Assembly: GCA_900095095.1 (NCBI GenBank)
Contig: FMBT01000299.1
Span: 434,001-498,000, forward strand
Length of the DNA: 64,000 nt
Direction of reading: 5' to 3'
Origin: Fragilariopsis cylindrus CCMP1102
Taxonomy: Eukaryota > Bacillariophyta > Bacillariophyceae > Bacillariales > Bacillariaceae
In this document: piece by piece, positions 1 to 10,963 of the stretch
Numbering within the stretch: the stretch's first letter is position 1
Layout of the letters: every line of letters begins with the position of its first letter
Translations under genes and position numbers: made by a program
Notes under the pieces: generated by a model
Databases searched by the model: none
The model's input: the letters and a program-made list of their open reading frames with translations, nothing else
Told to the model about the DNA's origin: nothing

Positions 1-918
1 TTGCGAGCTAGATCTGAGAATGAGTCCCCCAATATTGATCCTTCTAGCAATTTGTTGTTGTGGCGGCTAATACTGCTACCATCCCCGCAATTGTTGCTAT
101 CAACGAGGGGAGTAAAATCATTATTTCTCAGAAAGGTGTTATGATTTGCTGCTGGTTTACTTTTCTTGCGACAATTTTTGTTGCTGCCATCAAAAAATGC
201 GGATCGTTTCGGTGAGATGTCGTTTAGGAGTGGATCATTATTTGGTGTACCGAAAAAGTTTGGATTATAATTTTCAAAGCCGCCACCAAATCATCGCGCC
301 ATCCCTCTTCTACCGGTAGGGAACCATACTTGATGTGCTCATAGAAAACGACCGAGAAGACGCGGAAGAACTCCGAGACGATGATATTGAATTTGATATC
401 GATTGTGACCTTCTAAGCTGTCGCGGTCGAGTTGTCCCCCTTGAGATGCTGGGTGAAGTACCACTTATTGTATGAGACCTTACAAATGTTCTACCCTTGC
501 GAGGAACTGTTGGTGGTGTTGATATGTTAGAATCCCTATCTATGTTCCATCCTTCGTCTTTGTCAATATCTTCCTCGACTAATTTTTCTTCTTCTTCTTT
601 AAATAGTGTACCAGTACTCTGCGATGTTGAAGGAGAAAGTTCTGACGTCCTTTCGAGTGAAGCAACGCGAGAGCGACCGACATAGGTATTGTTCCTATTT
701 TGACTACTACCAGTAACATTATCAACACTTCCTCGACGTCCAACGGCATGGGTATTTTTCCTATTTTGACTGCTGCCAGTAACATTATCAACACTTCCTC
801 GACGTCCATAAGTTCTTCTTCCTCTAGGTTTTGAAGCAACTCGGGAGGACCATGCTGTATCTGTTACAAAGGAGGACGTTCCTTCGAATTCTCCAATATC
901 AAACGAATCATTTTCCAT
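1..918 (-). CDS. Ser/Arg-rich protein of unknown function, partial at left edge, two frameshifts
   Basis: Read on the minus strand from an ATG at 918; the gene runs off the window at base 1. The first 190 or so residues are Ser/Arg-rich and disordered. They hold a perfect 16-residue repeat (GRRGSVDNVTGSSQNR, residues 38-53 and 60-75) and several basic RRxS sites of the kind basophilic kinases use. This frame closes at 310. A second frame continues the protein from about 345 (YEHIKYGSLPVEEGWRDD), and a third from about 288 (GGGFENYNPNFFGTPNNDP) to the edge. Both breaks fall in short T/A runs, so single-base errors are likely. I do not recognise the family. The divergent neighbour is the SDR gene. 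Confidence 0.5.
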
Positions 919-1634
919 GATTGAATAATTGATTCGATTCTTCTCTTTATCTTTTGTTGTCTATTAACTAACAATCAAGGATAAACACAGAGAAGTAAGA
1001 GATGTGATACCGTACAACGTTCAGTTCAGTTCAGACCTATTTGGCCTCAAAAGAAAAAGCGAATGAATCGAATCGAAAGGTTTGTGAACACTGTACTTCT
1101 TACTATCGGTAGACGGTTATTACAATGTATGAATTTTCAATAAATGCTTATTCCCCATAATTGATTGATTTGAAGATAATATCATACACAAATGTAGCCG
1201 TTACTGCATATGCTCAAACCCCGTGTGATTGATTCTATGTAGAAAATGGCGGTAACGTTTAGCAATGCTTACCACGCCGATAATCAAAAAGTGACAGTTT
1301 GACATGCTCGATTTATGACCCGCCCGACACCAAATTGGCGTACTACCGCCTGTAACGCATTTTGAGCTGAGCAAAGTTTGGCAGAGGGAGCGAAGCAAGA
1401 AAACGCGAACCTGATGATGGGGAGTGGGAAGCAAAAGGGGTCTGCAAATAATCTGCTTCTCCCCCAATATCCACCATGAACGAATGAATCACAAATCAAT
1501 CAGCGTCAGTCAGATAGCTTTCGCATCTAAAATCTCGCATCCAAATTTTCGATTACGTATTTGTCATTATCTTTTCTCGCTTTTCTTCCAAAAAATATAT
1601 AATACGTACGGTAGCTCAGTTAGAATAATACAGA
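919..1634. other. Divergent intergenic region between 918 (-) and 1635 (+)
   Basis: About 716 bp between two genes transcribed away from each other, so it must hold both promoters. It is AT-rich. A TATA-like stretch (aaatatataatac) lies near 1595-1608, about 30 bp before the SDR start. No other gene is seen. Confidence 0.4.
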
Positions 1635-2631
1635 ATGACGACGATAACTTCACCCTTTCGCACAGACTGCCTAAAAGGCAAAGTTGTACTGATTACTGGG
1701 GGTGGTTCTGGAATTGGTTTTGAGGTAACGAAGCAGTTGTTAGCACATGGTGCGAAAGGAGCAGTTATATGCGGTAGGAGACAAGAATTTTTAGAACGAT
1801 CTGCATCTATTTTACGTAAGGAGACTGGTAAAGAATGTAAATGGAAAGTAACTGATGTTCGAATCCAAAGCATGCGTGGATGCTGTTGAATATACAATAC
1901 GTCAATTTGGAAGACTAGACATATGGTGAATGGAGCGGCGGGTAATTTTTTGGCAGAAGCCAAAGACTTGTCACCGAAAGGATTTGCTACTGTTATGTCA
2001 ATCGACACGCTTGGAACCTTCAATATGTGTTCTGCAGCATTTCCTTCCTTAAAACATAATAATCATAGCACCGACGCGCCAATCATCATGAATATTTCCG
2101 GTAAGTATACTAGACTACTGTACAGTAATTAGTTTTGCATTAATTTTCAAAATCATGAATATATGTAATACATAATATCTCACCACAAAATCCGTTCCTA
2201 TAAAAGCCACGTTACAATGTCCTGCAACACATTGGCAAGCTCATGCAAGTGCAGCGAAGGCCGCTGTTGATTCACTGACACGTAGTCTTGCGTTAGAGTG
2301 GGGTGAGTACAATATCCGTGTTGTCGGTATCGCTCCAGGGCCTATCAAGGATACTCCCGGAACAACGAAACTAGCACCTGGAATGTCAAGTGAAGAAGTC
2401 AATGAACTGATTGGAGCAGGAGTACCATTGGGTCGGTTGGGAGATGCAACAGAGATTGGACATGCGGCCGTTTTTCTTGCAACATCTTTGTACACAACAG
2501 GAACGGTTTTAAATGTCGATGGAGGAGAATGGTTGTACAAACAACCAATGGTACCAAAAGAAATGGTATCTGCCCTTTCAAGAGCAGTAGAAGCTAAAAG
2601 CCGACAACAGGCTCCTAAATCGCGGTTGTAG
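1635..2631 (+). CDS. Peroxisomal 2,4-dienoyl-CoA reductase-like SDR, with two compensating frameshifts
   Basis: Short-chain dehydrogenase resembling DECR2, which reduces 2,4-dienoyl-CoA with NADPH during peroxisomal beta-oxidation of unsaturated fatty acids. Visible are the Rossmann motif TGGGSGIG, the VNGAAGNF block, the DTxGTFN block, a SAAKAAVDSLTRSLA helix carrying the family Lys, and the C-terminal GDATEIGHAAVFLAT-VDGG block. The last three residues are SRL, a good PTS1 peroxisomal signal. A GT-AG intron (2101-2206, 106 bp, phase 1) joins NIS to ATLQCPATHWQ. The frame breaks near 1858-1866 and returns near 1921-1924. Between these points the conserved text (SKACVDAVEYTIRQFGRLDI) is in another frame, so the two indels cancel. 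Either this is sequence error or the copy is broken. Confidence 0.8.
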
Positions 2632-2960
2632 GCATAGATTAAGTTCATTATAAACAATTCCTAAATAAATAAATATTATTAATTATGCACTACGTGTTTA
2701 CGTTCTATACTTTTTTGTCAACCTTTTCATGAGAAATAAGTAGGATACACATCACAAATCATGAAGAAAAAGGAGCAGCCAAATCACGCCTGTTGGGGGA
2801 CCCACACACCATTGACAGCATCCCAATCCATCCCCTTTCGCGTTCTACCAGCGGGACGCAAGTACGACCCATCCTTCGACTTTTTAGGTTCCGAGACAGG
2901 TGCACTGTTCCGTCGGCAGCTTTGCGTTGTTTGATCCTGGCTGCGGAATACTTTGAATCG
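2632..2960. other. Convergent 3' intergenic region
   Basis: About 330 bp between the stops of the SDR gene (+) and the unknown gene at 2961 (-). It presumably holds both 3' ends. No gene or repeat is seen. Confidence 0.3.
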
Positions 2961-5528
2961 CTAGCCCCAGATAGAGGTAGATACACGTGGAGTATACGAT
3001 GCTACGGGAGCTACCTGTTGCGGAAGTCTGGGGATGTTTTGCTGCATGGTCGTCCGTAAAGACGGGAGCGGGATTTGTAGAAAATTAATCCTATGGTGTC
3101 CACCTCTTCCATTGGGACCACCACGATTTTGGGCAGGCAACATTTGAAGATCTGACTGTGCTTTCATCATCTTCCGCCATGCACGAGTTCTTTCAGCTTC
3201 AGTTTTCTGAAACCTGACTTCGACAAAATTGTATTGGTTTCTGTGTTCCATCTCAATTCGAGTTTGCCGCTGTGCCATATTCTCTCCTGTTTGAGCGTTC
3301 AGTCCCGGAGCTGGAGGCGCAACAAATTCCCTAAAACGTTGCAAGGTAGCTTTCCCAGTATTCACCAAGATACTACCATCAACGATATCGGCAATAGTCT
3401 CGCCAACAGTGGTCTTTACTAGATTACTACCAGCATCAGTTATAAATTTCTTAGTTTTATCCGTTCCGTACGGTCGACTTCCCCATTTTGTTGGCAAAAT
3501 TGAATTGCACTTTTCCATATCATGAGTCATCCTTTCCATCATCCAACGCTGCTTTACATTCGTATACGCAATTGCGTACTCACTATGAGCCCTGTTAAGC
3601 TCCTGTCGCCCTTTGGCTATGTTAAAGGTAAGATTACGTTGGATCAATTGGCGAGTGTCGTATAGTTCCGTCGACATCAAGTGAACTGAAAATAGAAGAG
3701 AAAGTATGGCGGTGAGAAATTTAAGTTGCAAAAGATGATGACCCAGAAAGTATACTTATTGAATGTTATGTCTGTTTCGAAACTACTTACCTTTATTGTA
3801 ATCGTTAGTGGCATCGGCTAATCGTTTGCGTGTATGTTCAAGACGAGATGTGTTCACTAATTCGTTATGAATCATCCGAATTCGTGCCAAATCTTGGTCA
3901 TGAAATGATGGAATAGCGACGAATGAAATAGGCTTGACAGGAGTCACAATTATTGCTTCTTTCTTCTCTTTCTTCATCTCGACGTCATCATCCTCATTAT
4001 CAGAATCGGATGATTTAGATTTTTCATCATCGTCGGACTCAACGGATGTGTTTTTCAATTCTTTCGCACCGACTTTTTGTACGGTCGATTCCTTACCTGG
4101 TTTCGTTCCTTCGTCAAATTTAATTTTTTTCTTCATTGGGCTTTGTGCAGAAGAAATATTAGATTCGCCTTGTTCGTCTTCTTCGACATTATCTTCCAAA
4201 CAACGTTTTCTTCGTTCTTCCAAATCAAACACACGATTCTTCAATCCAAGGTCTCCAGTGGTGGGTTGCTCAGGAATTCGTGTTAGCATATTTCTTTCCC
4301 ATCGTAAATGTTCAGATTTACGATCCTCAAGAGTCATTATGATTGAACTGGCTCCAATCCCCCACTGCTTGATTTGTGTATATTCTGGATCACCAACCTC
4401 CTCCTTACCAAAAATATATTTGAATTTTTTCAATGATGGGTCCCAAGATTTTTCAAATGCTGTTTCGTATTCTTTGAGTAGTTCGATATCACCAGCTAAA
4501 GTCGGCGACGACGACGACGAAGAATTGTTTGCTTCTTGTGTGGTTTCTAAATCAAGGTCTGCCGTAATACTATCTACTGGCTCCTTCTTGTCCGTCGCGG
4601 CGGAGGATTCCACAGTTTTTGGACTCTCATCGGAATCAGCAGCTTTATCTTTATTATTTCTCTCGTTAGATTCTGGTGGTGTAGATTCCTCAGTGGCAGA
4701 CTTCGGTTCTTCTGGAAGCGCCTCGTCTTGAGCTTCAGCATTGCTGGTCTGAACTTCTTCATTTTCCCCTTTCTCCACCTTCCCATGTTCGTCATCCTTT
4801 GGCTTTTCTTCAAGATGCTTCGTAACTTCTACATTTCCTGTATCTTCAACAATAGCGGGACCTGTTTCCTTTTCTTCGAGATTGTACGCACTATAGTCTC
4901 CATCTAATGCTTTTTGAACTCTTTTCTTGGCTTCCTCCTGTTCTTTCCATTCGGCAGTTCGTGCCTCTATAGACTTTGGATCGATATGCAGTCCTAAGTC
5001 TCCATATTTTGGAGGAGACGGTGGGGATACATCTTTTCCATCCATCGCATGTGCCACACGATTAAGACGTCGTATCAATCGATTCGATAATTTTCGTCGT
5101 AGTTTCATACGTAACAAAAAATCCACACAAACTTCCTTTTGGGTAGGAGTTAAGTGATGTTGATGAATATTAGCAGTACTATTCCGGGCGGGAGATCCTG
5201 TTGTTGCGGTGGTATTGGTATCGGTACTTGTAGTAGTAGAAGTAGCATCCGTCGTTTCTTCGTGTAATTCGTCATTGATTAATTTTAGTCGACCAGAACC
5301 CAAATCTAACAGTACAAGTTCACCACATGTTTGGATGATTTTGCCCTTCGCCATGTGAAGGGATTTATTAAGTTTAATTAATGCTGACATATCAACATCA
5401 TTACGCTCAAGGGACCGGATTAAAAATTTACGATGCTCTCTGTAATTTTCGGATGGATAAGAGGGCAGAAGCCCATCTTTACTCACACCGCCTTTATTCT
5501 TGGAAGATGATTTACTTCTCCGAGACAT
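2961..5528 (-). CDS. Unrecognised 820-residue acidic protein, two exons
   Basis: Exon 1 is 3791-5528, exon 2 is 2961-3685, and the intron 3686-3790 (105 bp, donor gtaagt, acceptor ttttcag, phase 1) joins ATNDYNK to VHLMSTELYD. The total is exactly 821 codons. The N-terminus (SRRSKSSSKNKGG) is basic. Residues about 15-70 and 120-190 look folded (ENYREHRKFLIRSLERND, VDFLLRMKLRRKLSNRLI). Then comes a long acidic Glu/Ser/Thr linker, a conserved-looking block (KKFKYIFGKEEVGDPEYTQI), and a helical C-terminal third including the second exon (NRAHSEYAIAYTNVKQRWMM). There is no signal peptide or membrane segment. KR-rich stretches would fit a nuclear protein, which is inference. I cannot name the family. 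Confidence 0.75.
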
Positions 5529-6313
5529 TCTGTATGATCAATCGTTGCTGGAGTACAGATTTTAAATGAGCAGACAGCTAGCGGGCTAAGAATTATACCT
5601 GGTTCTGTCAGGTCCTCAACGATCAATGACAAAAAAATAATAGTACAAGAATTACAACAATGACAATTGAAACAAGTCTAATTAATTGTTTGTACAGTAT
5701 TTCAAAAAATCACAATTTACACGAAATGCGTAAAAACTTTGGTTGTTTTGTTTGTTGTCTTAATTATATTATTATTATTGCACCCACAAAATTTGTTTGC
5801 TGGGCGGATGGGAAATTTCGATAATCTGCAGGCCAGCGCGCGCCAACATCCTTGGATGCTGGGGGATGTGATTTTTCGCTGATTTTCGATTTTTTTTTTC
5901 AAATCCAGGATGTTCCTGCATCCAGCAATAAATAATAAAAGCGATCGAAGATCGAAGAATACTTCGAGTAATACTAGTATAATATAAATCAGCAACGACG
6001 TAGGCCTATTATTAAGATCAATAAAAGTTGTAATGAGCCATACACATTGAAGCCTTTTAGATATACTGTACGATAGACTTAATTTACAACTAGCATACAG
6101 TAACTATTGCTGAAACTACCACACTGTCTAGTAAGCGCCTTTATCTAGTTCGTTGAGGTTGAAGACAAAGTGAGAAACGCTTTGAGAGAACAAAAATAAA
6201 AGGTAGTTTTTGGGATCCTTTGTGTTTTGAGTGCGACGAACGAAACAAACAAAAACAGTAAATTCATTAAAAAAACTGAGTCAAAGTTACAGAAACAAAT
6301 TTACGAAAACAAA
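5529..6313. other. Divergent intergenic region
   Basis: About 785 AT-rich bp between the unknown gene (-) and the UBL gene (+). TACAGTA/TACTGTA words occur near 5692, 6065 and 6096. Small open frames here look like chance. Confidence 0.3.
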
Positions 6314-7047
6314 ATGGGGGACGTATCACCATCAAATTCTACAGAAGATGAAATCGTCAAATTTACAGTCATAAGAACGTCCGATGCGGCTAGGAAGGAG
6401 GTAAGCTCTATCGATTTTCATATTGAAATGAATGGCATGTGTGTGTACATGGTTTCTCTGCGTGTGTGAGAGTAGTTGTGTGCTGTTTTAATGTTACATT
6501 TCTATTCTAACTTATTGATATATATATATATAAACATGATTCTTTTCACGCTACACACACATAGGTTGAAATGTCTATATCATGTACGAAATTAATAGAC
6601 TTAAAAAAGAAACTTGCTGAAGATGGATATTTTGGATCAAAAAAAGCTCCCGTCAAACGGCAAAGAATTTTTTATTTAGGTCGTGAACTAAAGAGTGGAG
6701 GACGATCACTGAGTAACCTTGGACTTGGAAAATTCAATAATAATATACTGCATTTGTACATACGACCTGGAAAAGACGGGGACGACGATGACGATGATGA
6801 TGATAATAATAACAACAATAAAGATATTAAGGAAGTATCAACAGCTACTGCATCTGCTCCTCCACGAAAACGAAGACGAAAAGCCGAGAGAGATGAGGAC
6901 TTTACGGAACGAAATCGGAAACAGCAACAGCAAAATAACATACAATCCAGAACCTCAAACACAAACGCGAATAATGCAATTGACTTACTTGACAGCAGTG
7001 ACGATGACGACGACGATGATGAAGTAGAAATTATAGAGGTTCTCTAG
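6314..7047 (+). CDS. Ubiquitin-like domain protein with acidic tail and SIM-like motifs
   Basis: Exon 1 is 6314-6400 and exon 2 is 6565-7047, with a phase-0 GT-AG intron at 6401-6564 (164 bp). The product has 189 residues. I chose the ATG at 6314 because upstream codons have only a TTG. Residues about 12-90 have the ubiquitin-like pattern: a beta strand (IVKFTVIR), a helix (CTKLIDLKKKLAEDG), then RQRIFYLGRELKSGGRSLSNLGL, matching the ubiquitin region around I44 and L50. The rest is disordered: an Asp/Asn run, a nuclear-localisation-like PRKRRRK, Gln/Asn, and a tail with IDLL followed by Ser/Asp and then VEIIEVL. The tail resembles two SUMO-interacting motifs. There is no C-terminal GG, so it is not a conjugated modifier. 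It may be an adaptor in ubiquitin or SUMO signalling. Confidence 0.65.
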
Positions 7048-7653
7048 TAGATTCTCTAGTAGAGTGACTATATATTTTTACGTAACGACGCTTTGGGTGC
7101 ATATTATTTTATCTTTTACGTACAGTTTACCATTATTAAGCCACTGAAGATAGAACTATAATGCATGATACTCAAAAATCGAGACTATTTTTCCGCCAAA
7201 CTAATGGAACTGGAAAGAGAAAAAACTTAGGCCTACTACTCATAACCGGTATGTCGATGTCTTAGCCATAAAATTTAAATTCTTGAACGCGTATCGAGAT
7301 TCTTCAGTTTAAACGTTGTTACCGAAATAAAGCTTATTTACAGAAAGAATCAAGTTTCATCTTTCAATACTGTAGTTCATACTTCAACTTAGTTCATAAA
7401 AGAAACAACTACAAAATTATAGAAATGTAGATCGGGGGGGGGGGGGGGGCTCAGAGAAAATAAAGTATTTTGCTCAATTTTTATATATTTGCGCGGAGTT
7501 TTCTTCGAAAAACTAGATTTATGAATTCACGTTCTCACTCATTATAACACTAAACACACAGCAACAAACGTTGACAATATCATACAATAGCTACAGCTCT
7601 TCATAGTATCTGTCATCTGAAACTGGACTAGAAATAGTAATAATAAGAAAACA
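7048..7653. other. Intergenic region with a 16-G run
   Basis: About 606 bp between two plus-strand genes. It contains an uninterrupted G16 homopolymer at 7434-7449, and otherwise ordinary AT-rich sequence. It should hold the 3' end of the UBL gene and the SGT1 promoter. Confidence 0.4.
7434..7449 (+). repeat. G16 homopolymer
   Basis: Sixteen consecutive G bases on the plus strand in an AT-rich intergenic region. The length is probably polymorphic or uncertain. Confidence 0.8.
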
Positions 7654-9218
7654 ATGGAACTTTCTGCTGGTTCACCGTCGTCGGGACTCAATGATTTGAG
7701 CCCAGACACCTTGATGAGTTTGGCTGACTCGTACTATGTAGACGAAAATTACGATGACGCCGTGGATGCCTACGCTGCAGCATTATCTTTGTTTCGTGAA
7801 ACTGAATTCGCTATTCGCATTCGAGCTCTTTCTCATAGATCGGCCGCGTTTTACAAGTTGGACCGGTTTGAGGAGGCATTGGAAGATGCGCAAAGTTCGT
7901 TAGAGATACTGTCAAAGAAGAAACCATCAGGACTTCGAACAGGAGAGGGTGAAATTTGTCATCGCAGAGCAGGATTCGCAGCCATGAGATTGGAGCGATA
8001 TGCAGAGGCCACAAAGGCATTACAGATGGCAGCACAGCTCGCTTCACTCAATGGTAAACTTACGAATCCATACGCCGGCATGATTCAAAGATGCGATGCG
8101 AAAATGACGCCACCTAAACAAGCAGAAAATAATGCTGCCAGTGCGGCTGCGGATCCTTCCTTGGTTACACCATCCGCAAAGTTAGAAAAGAAAGCAATCA
8201 GCAAGACAGACCAGAACTCTTCGACTACGTCGGCTGCATCATCTCCGACTCGCGCTGTAAAGAAAGGAACAGATTCTGCACCAGCTGCGTTCATTTCACC
8301 GCTGGCTTCGTCGTCGAAATCTACTCCGATCCCCAGGAATAGTGTCTCGTCACCAAAATATCAGTATTATCAGTCTGACAAGGTTATGACCATCTCTATC
8401 TTGGAGGCTTGTGTTAGAGCAGAAGATTTAACTGTTAGATTTGAACCAAAACATTTGGTGGTCATGCTGCGTAAGGATGGGACTGACTTCACTGTGATTG
8501 CCGGCGCTCTCTATTCGGAAATAGATGTCGAAAAGTCGAAAGTTGTAATCAAGGCGGAAAAGGTTCTTTTGAAGCTGCGTAAGGTAGATGCATTTGAATG
8601 GCATGAATTGCTAGGAAAAGTCGACGAAAGCAGTAAAAAATTGACCCAGGCGAAAGTTATCTCTGAACAATCTAAAAAGGACGTCAAGGATACTAATAAT
8701 AACAGTTCTGATGATACAACTGCTTCTAGTAGTCCAGAGATTGCTACTACCGTTTCTAATGATACCAACAAAGCTCGTCCCTACGTAGGTCATCGCGATT
8801 GGGATGCTATCGAGAGAAATATAATTGAGGAAGAGAAAAAAGAGAAACCAGAGGGAGATGAAGCTATGAACAAATTGTTCAAGCAAATCTATGCCGATGC
8901 CAGCGAGGACACTCGTCGTGCAATGGTCAAATCGTTTCAGACTTCAGGTGGAACTGTATTATCGACCAACTGGGATGAAGTCAAGAAAAAGGACTATGAA
9001 AAAGAACGCACAGGTATGTAAACATCATTGATCACGGGACCGTTACGATTTCTTATACCTCGAATACTGTGGCTACTGTATTGAAATAATTACTAACATT
9101 TTTTCATCCTTGCTTTTTTCCCCATTGCAATCAAATTAAATTCGAAATGAAAGCTCCTGATGGTGTCGAATGGAAGAACTGGGAAGGTGAGAAGATCCCC
9201 ATGAAGGAAGATAGCTAA
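7654..9218 (+). CDS. SGT1: SGT1 co-chaperone (TPR-CS-SGS)
   Basis: Exons are 7654-9013 and 9154-9218, with an intron at 9014-9153 (140 bp, phase 1); the product has 474 residues. SGT1 is an HSP90 co-chaperone that links HSP90 to SKP1/SCF complexes, kinetochore assembly and, in plants, NLR immunity. Order seen: TPR repeats (about 15-140, ADSYYVDENYDDAVDAYAAA), a low-complexity linker (about 155-235), a CS domain (about 236-322, with the LVVMLRKDG and KSKVVIKAEKVLLKLRK strands) and a C-terminal SGS domain (MNKLFKQIYADASEDTRRAM, SGGTVLSTNW). The short second exon supplies the family's usual end (APDGVEWKNWE). All three domains are complete and the gene has no frameshift. Confidence 0.95.
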
Positions 9219-9417
9219 GGTCGACGTTTTCATTCTTACCTTACCTTACACTTGATAGGCAGTATTCTGGGGAGATGAAATAAGACCCTACAAAGGAAGA
9301 TAAACTCATATAGAAAAACTCTCGTGTTTTCATACTATTTATATACTGCAAACCATTAAGTTAATAAATTGTGGACTATTATAAGTTATAATACTAAAAG
9401 TATGTATAGTTCTTTTG

Positions 9418-10963
9418 CTATTTGCAAACAACAACTATGCAGCTAACATCGTCAACCTTTCCTCCAAGTCCATCGCGATAGTCAGCGTCACCACGGCGTT
9501 GTGCTTGTTTTGAATATGGTGTCACCGAGTTCTTATCCAGTGATAATGTTCGTGATACATCACAAATCTTTTTTGCTAGGGGTGTCGGCTTCAAGTTTGA
9601 AGAATTGACAATAGTATCTAAAAGTATATCATCAGAACATTATCAAAAATCCATCAGACCCCATAATTATTACATCCCCTGGTATCAATTCAACATTTAG
9701 TTTGGTACCGTCCTTTGGCTGATCAGGAGAGTCTTCTGATAGTTGATAAGGGCATTCCCAATAATGAGAAATTTCCCTTGTTTTAGCAGTGATTTTGGCA
9801 TCCCGAATGACATAACAGGCCGAATCTCCAACATTAAGAGCCTGCAAGAAGCCATTCTCTCCAATGGAAGCAACTACGGCAGTAGATGCTCCCGTTGCTG
9901 CACTATCTGCATATGAAGCTGCGGTTGCTAGGTATACCGTCAAATCCTGTACCGTATCTCCATTGTCACTGACCATTTTTTTCATCTCACTCGCTAATGT
10001 TCGGGAATAAAGTGGAACTCCATCAAGCTTCTCCGCACCTGACACTCCATCAAATACGCCAAATGTTCTTCCCTTGATAAAGGTTGCATCTTCTCCTCCC
10101 CATTTCACCTTGGCAGGATGAGGAAGTATATGTGATCCTATATCAATCTTAATAGCTATGATATTTTCTTCAATTTTTTCTACTGCTACTTTTTGCTCGA
10201 CTTTAGTAGCAGTAGTAGTGGTAGAACTTTCCTGTTCGGGTTGCCGCTTTAGATTAGCAAAGAATCCATTGTTGCTGTCATCTTGTCGGATGTCATTCTC
10301 TACATTTACTTCGTCTGTTGACTGGCCACCAAATATGCCACCGAAAAAACCTTTTTTGGGCTCATCGTCCTGACTGTTGTAATATCATCATCTATCCCTT
10401 CATTTTTACTTCCTCCAAAGAAACTACCCCAACCTGAAGGCTGTCTTCTTCTCCTTCCTCGTCCTCGTCTTCTTTCTGCGTTTTCGAATCTAGTTTTTGC
10501 TTCTGCTGCTCTTCTTCTGTATCTTCCACATCTAAAATTGCAGTGACAGCAGAGAAGAATCCTTCACCACATTATTTTGATCAGAATCAGAATCATCAGA
10601 GCCATCCATCATTTCTGCACGTGCCTTGCGGTATTCTCGTCGGAGATTATCAGCTAGACGTTGTTTCCTTCTTGGAAGGCGGACTAAAGGAAAAGACGAA
10701 GTGGGAGGTTCCCATAAACTTTCTCCCGATTTGGTATCAAAATAGTACACAAGACCAGTTGTGTCTTCGTCAAGAAAAGCTTGCCAAGTACCCTCTTCGG
10801 CTAATGGTTCAGGTGAATCGTACAAACAAGTCGATTTGGTTGTTGTTCTTGTTGTTGGTCGTCTTGATGACGCAATGTGAGCATTAAATGATCCTTGAAA
10901 TCCTAACGACAAAGTAAAAAAGGAACTCCAGTAGAATACATGTACAATAGATAGAGATCTCAT
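9418..10963 (-). CDS. WW-domain PP2C-type phosphatase with plastid-type leader, broken by several frameshifts
   Basis: Starts at the ATG at 10963. Residues 1-20 form a signal peptide followed by G-F and a Ser/Arg/Thr-rich stretch, the pattern of heterokont plastid targeting. A WW domain follows (W60, YYF 73-75, W84, PP 86-87). A linker with repeated G-F-F-G motifs precedes a PTC7-like PP2C domain (KVKWGGEDATFI, FGVFDGVSGAEKLDG, LNVGDSACYVIRD, PGDVIIMGSDGF) that ends in GLGGKVDDVSCIVVCK. Coding continuity needs frame changes near 10557-10568, 10437-10500, 10367-10377, 9640-9649 and 9634-9636. The last two flank the DNV block, one of them in a 5-base homopolymer. The metal-binding Asp residues remain visible. 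It is either a decaying gene or badly called sequence. Confidence 0.7.

Noticed and set aside
3934-4731. 265-residue Ser-rich frame antisense to the unknown acidic gene
   Set aside because: It mirrors Asp/Glu/Ser-rich codons of the minus-strand gene, which has a clean splice model.
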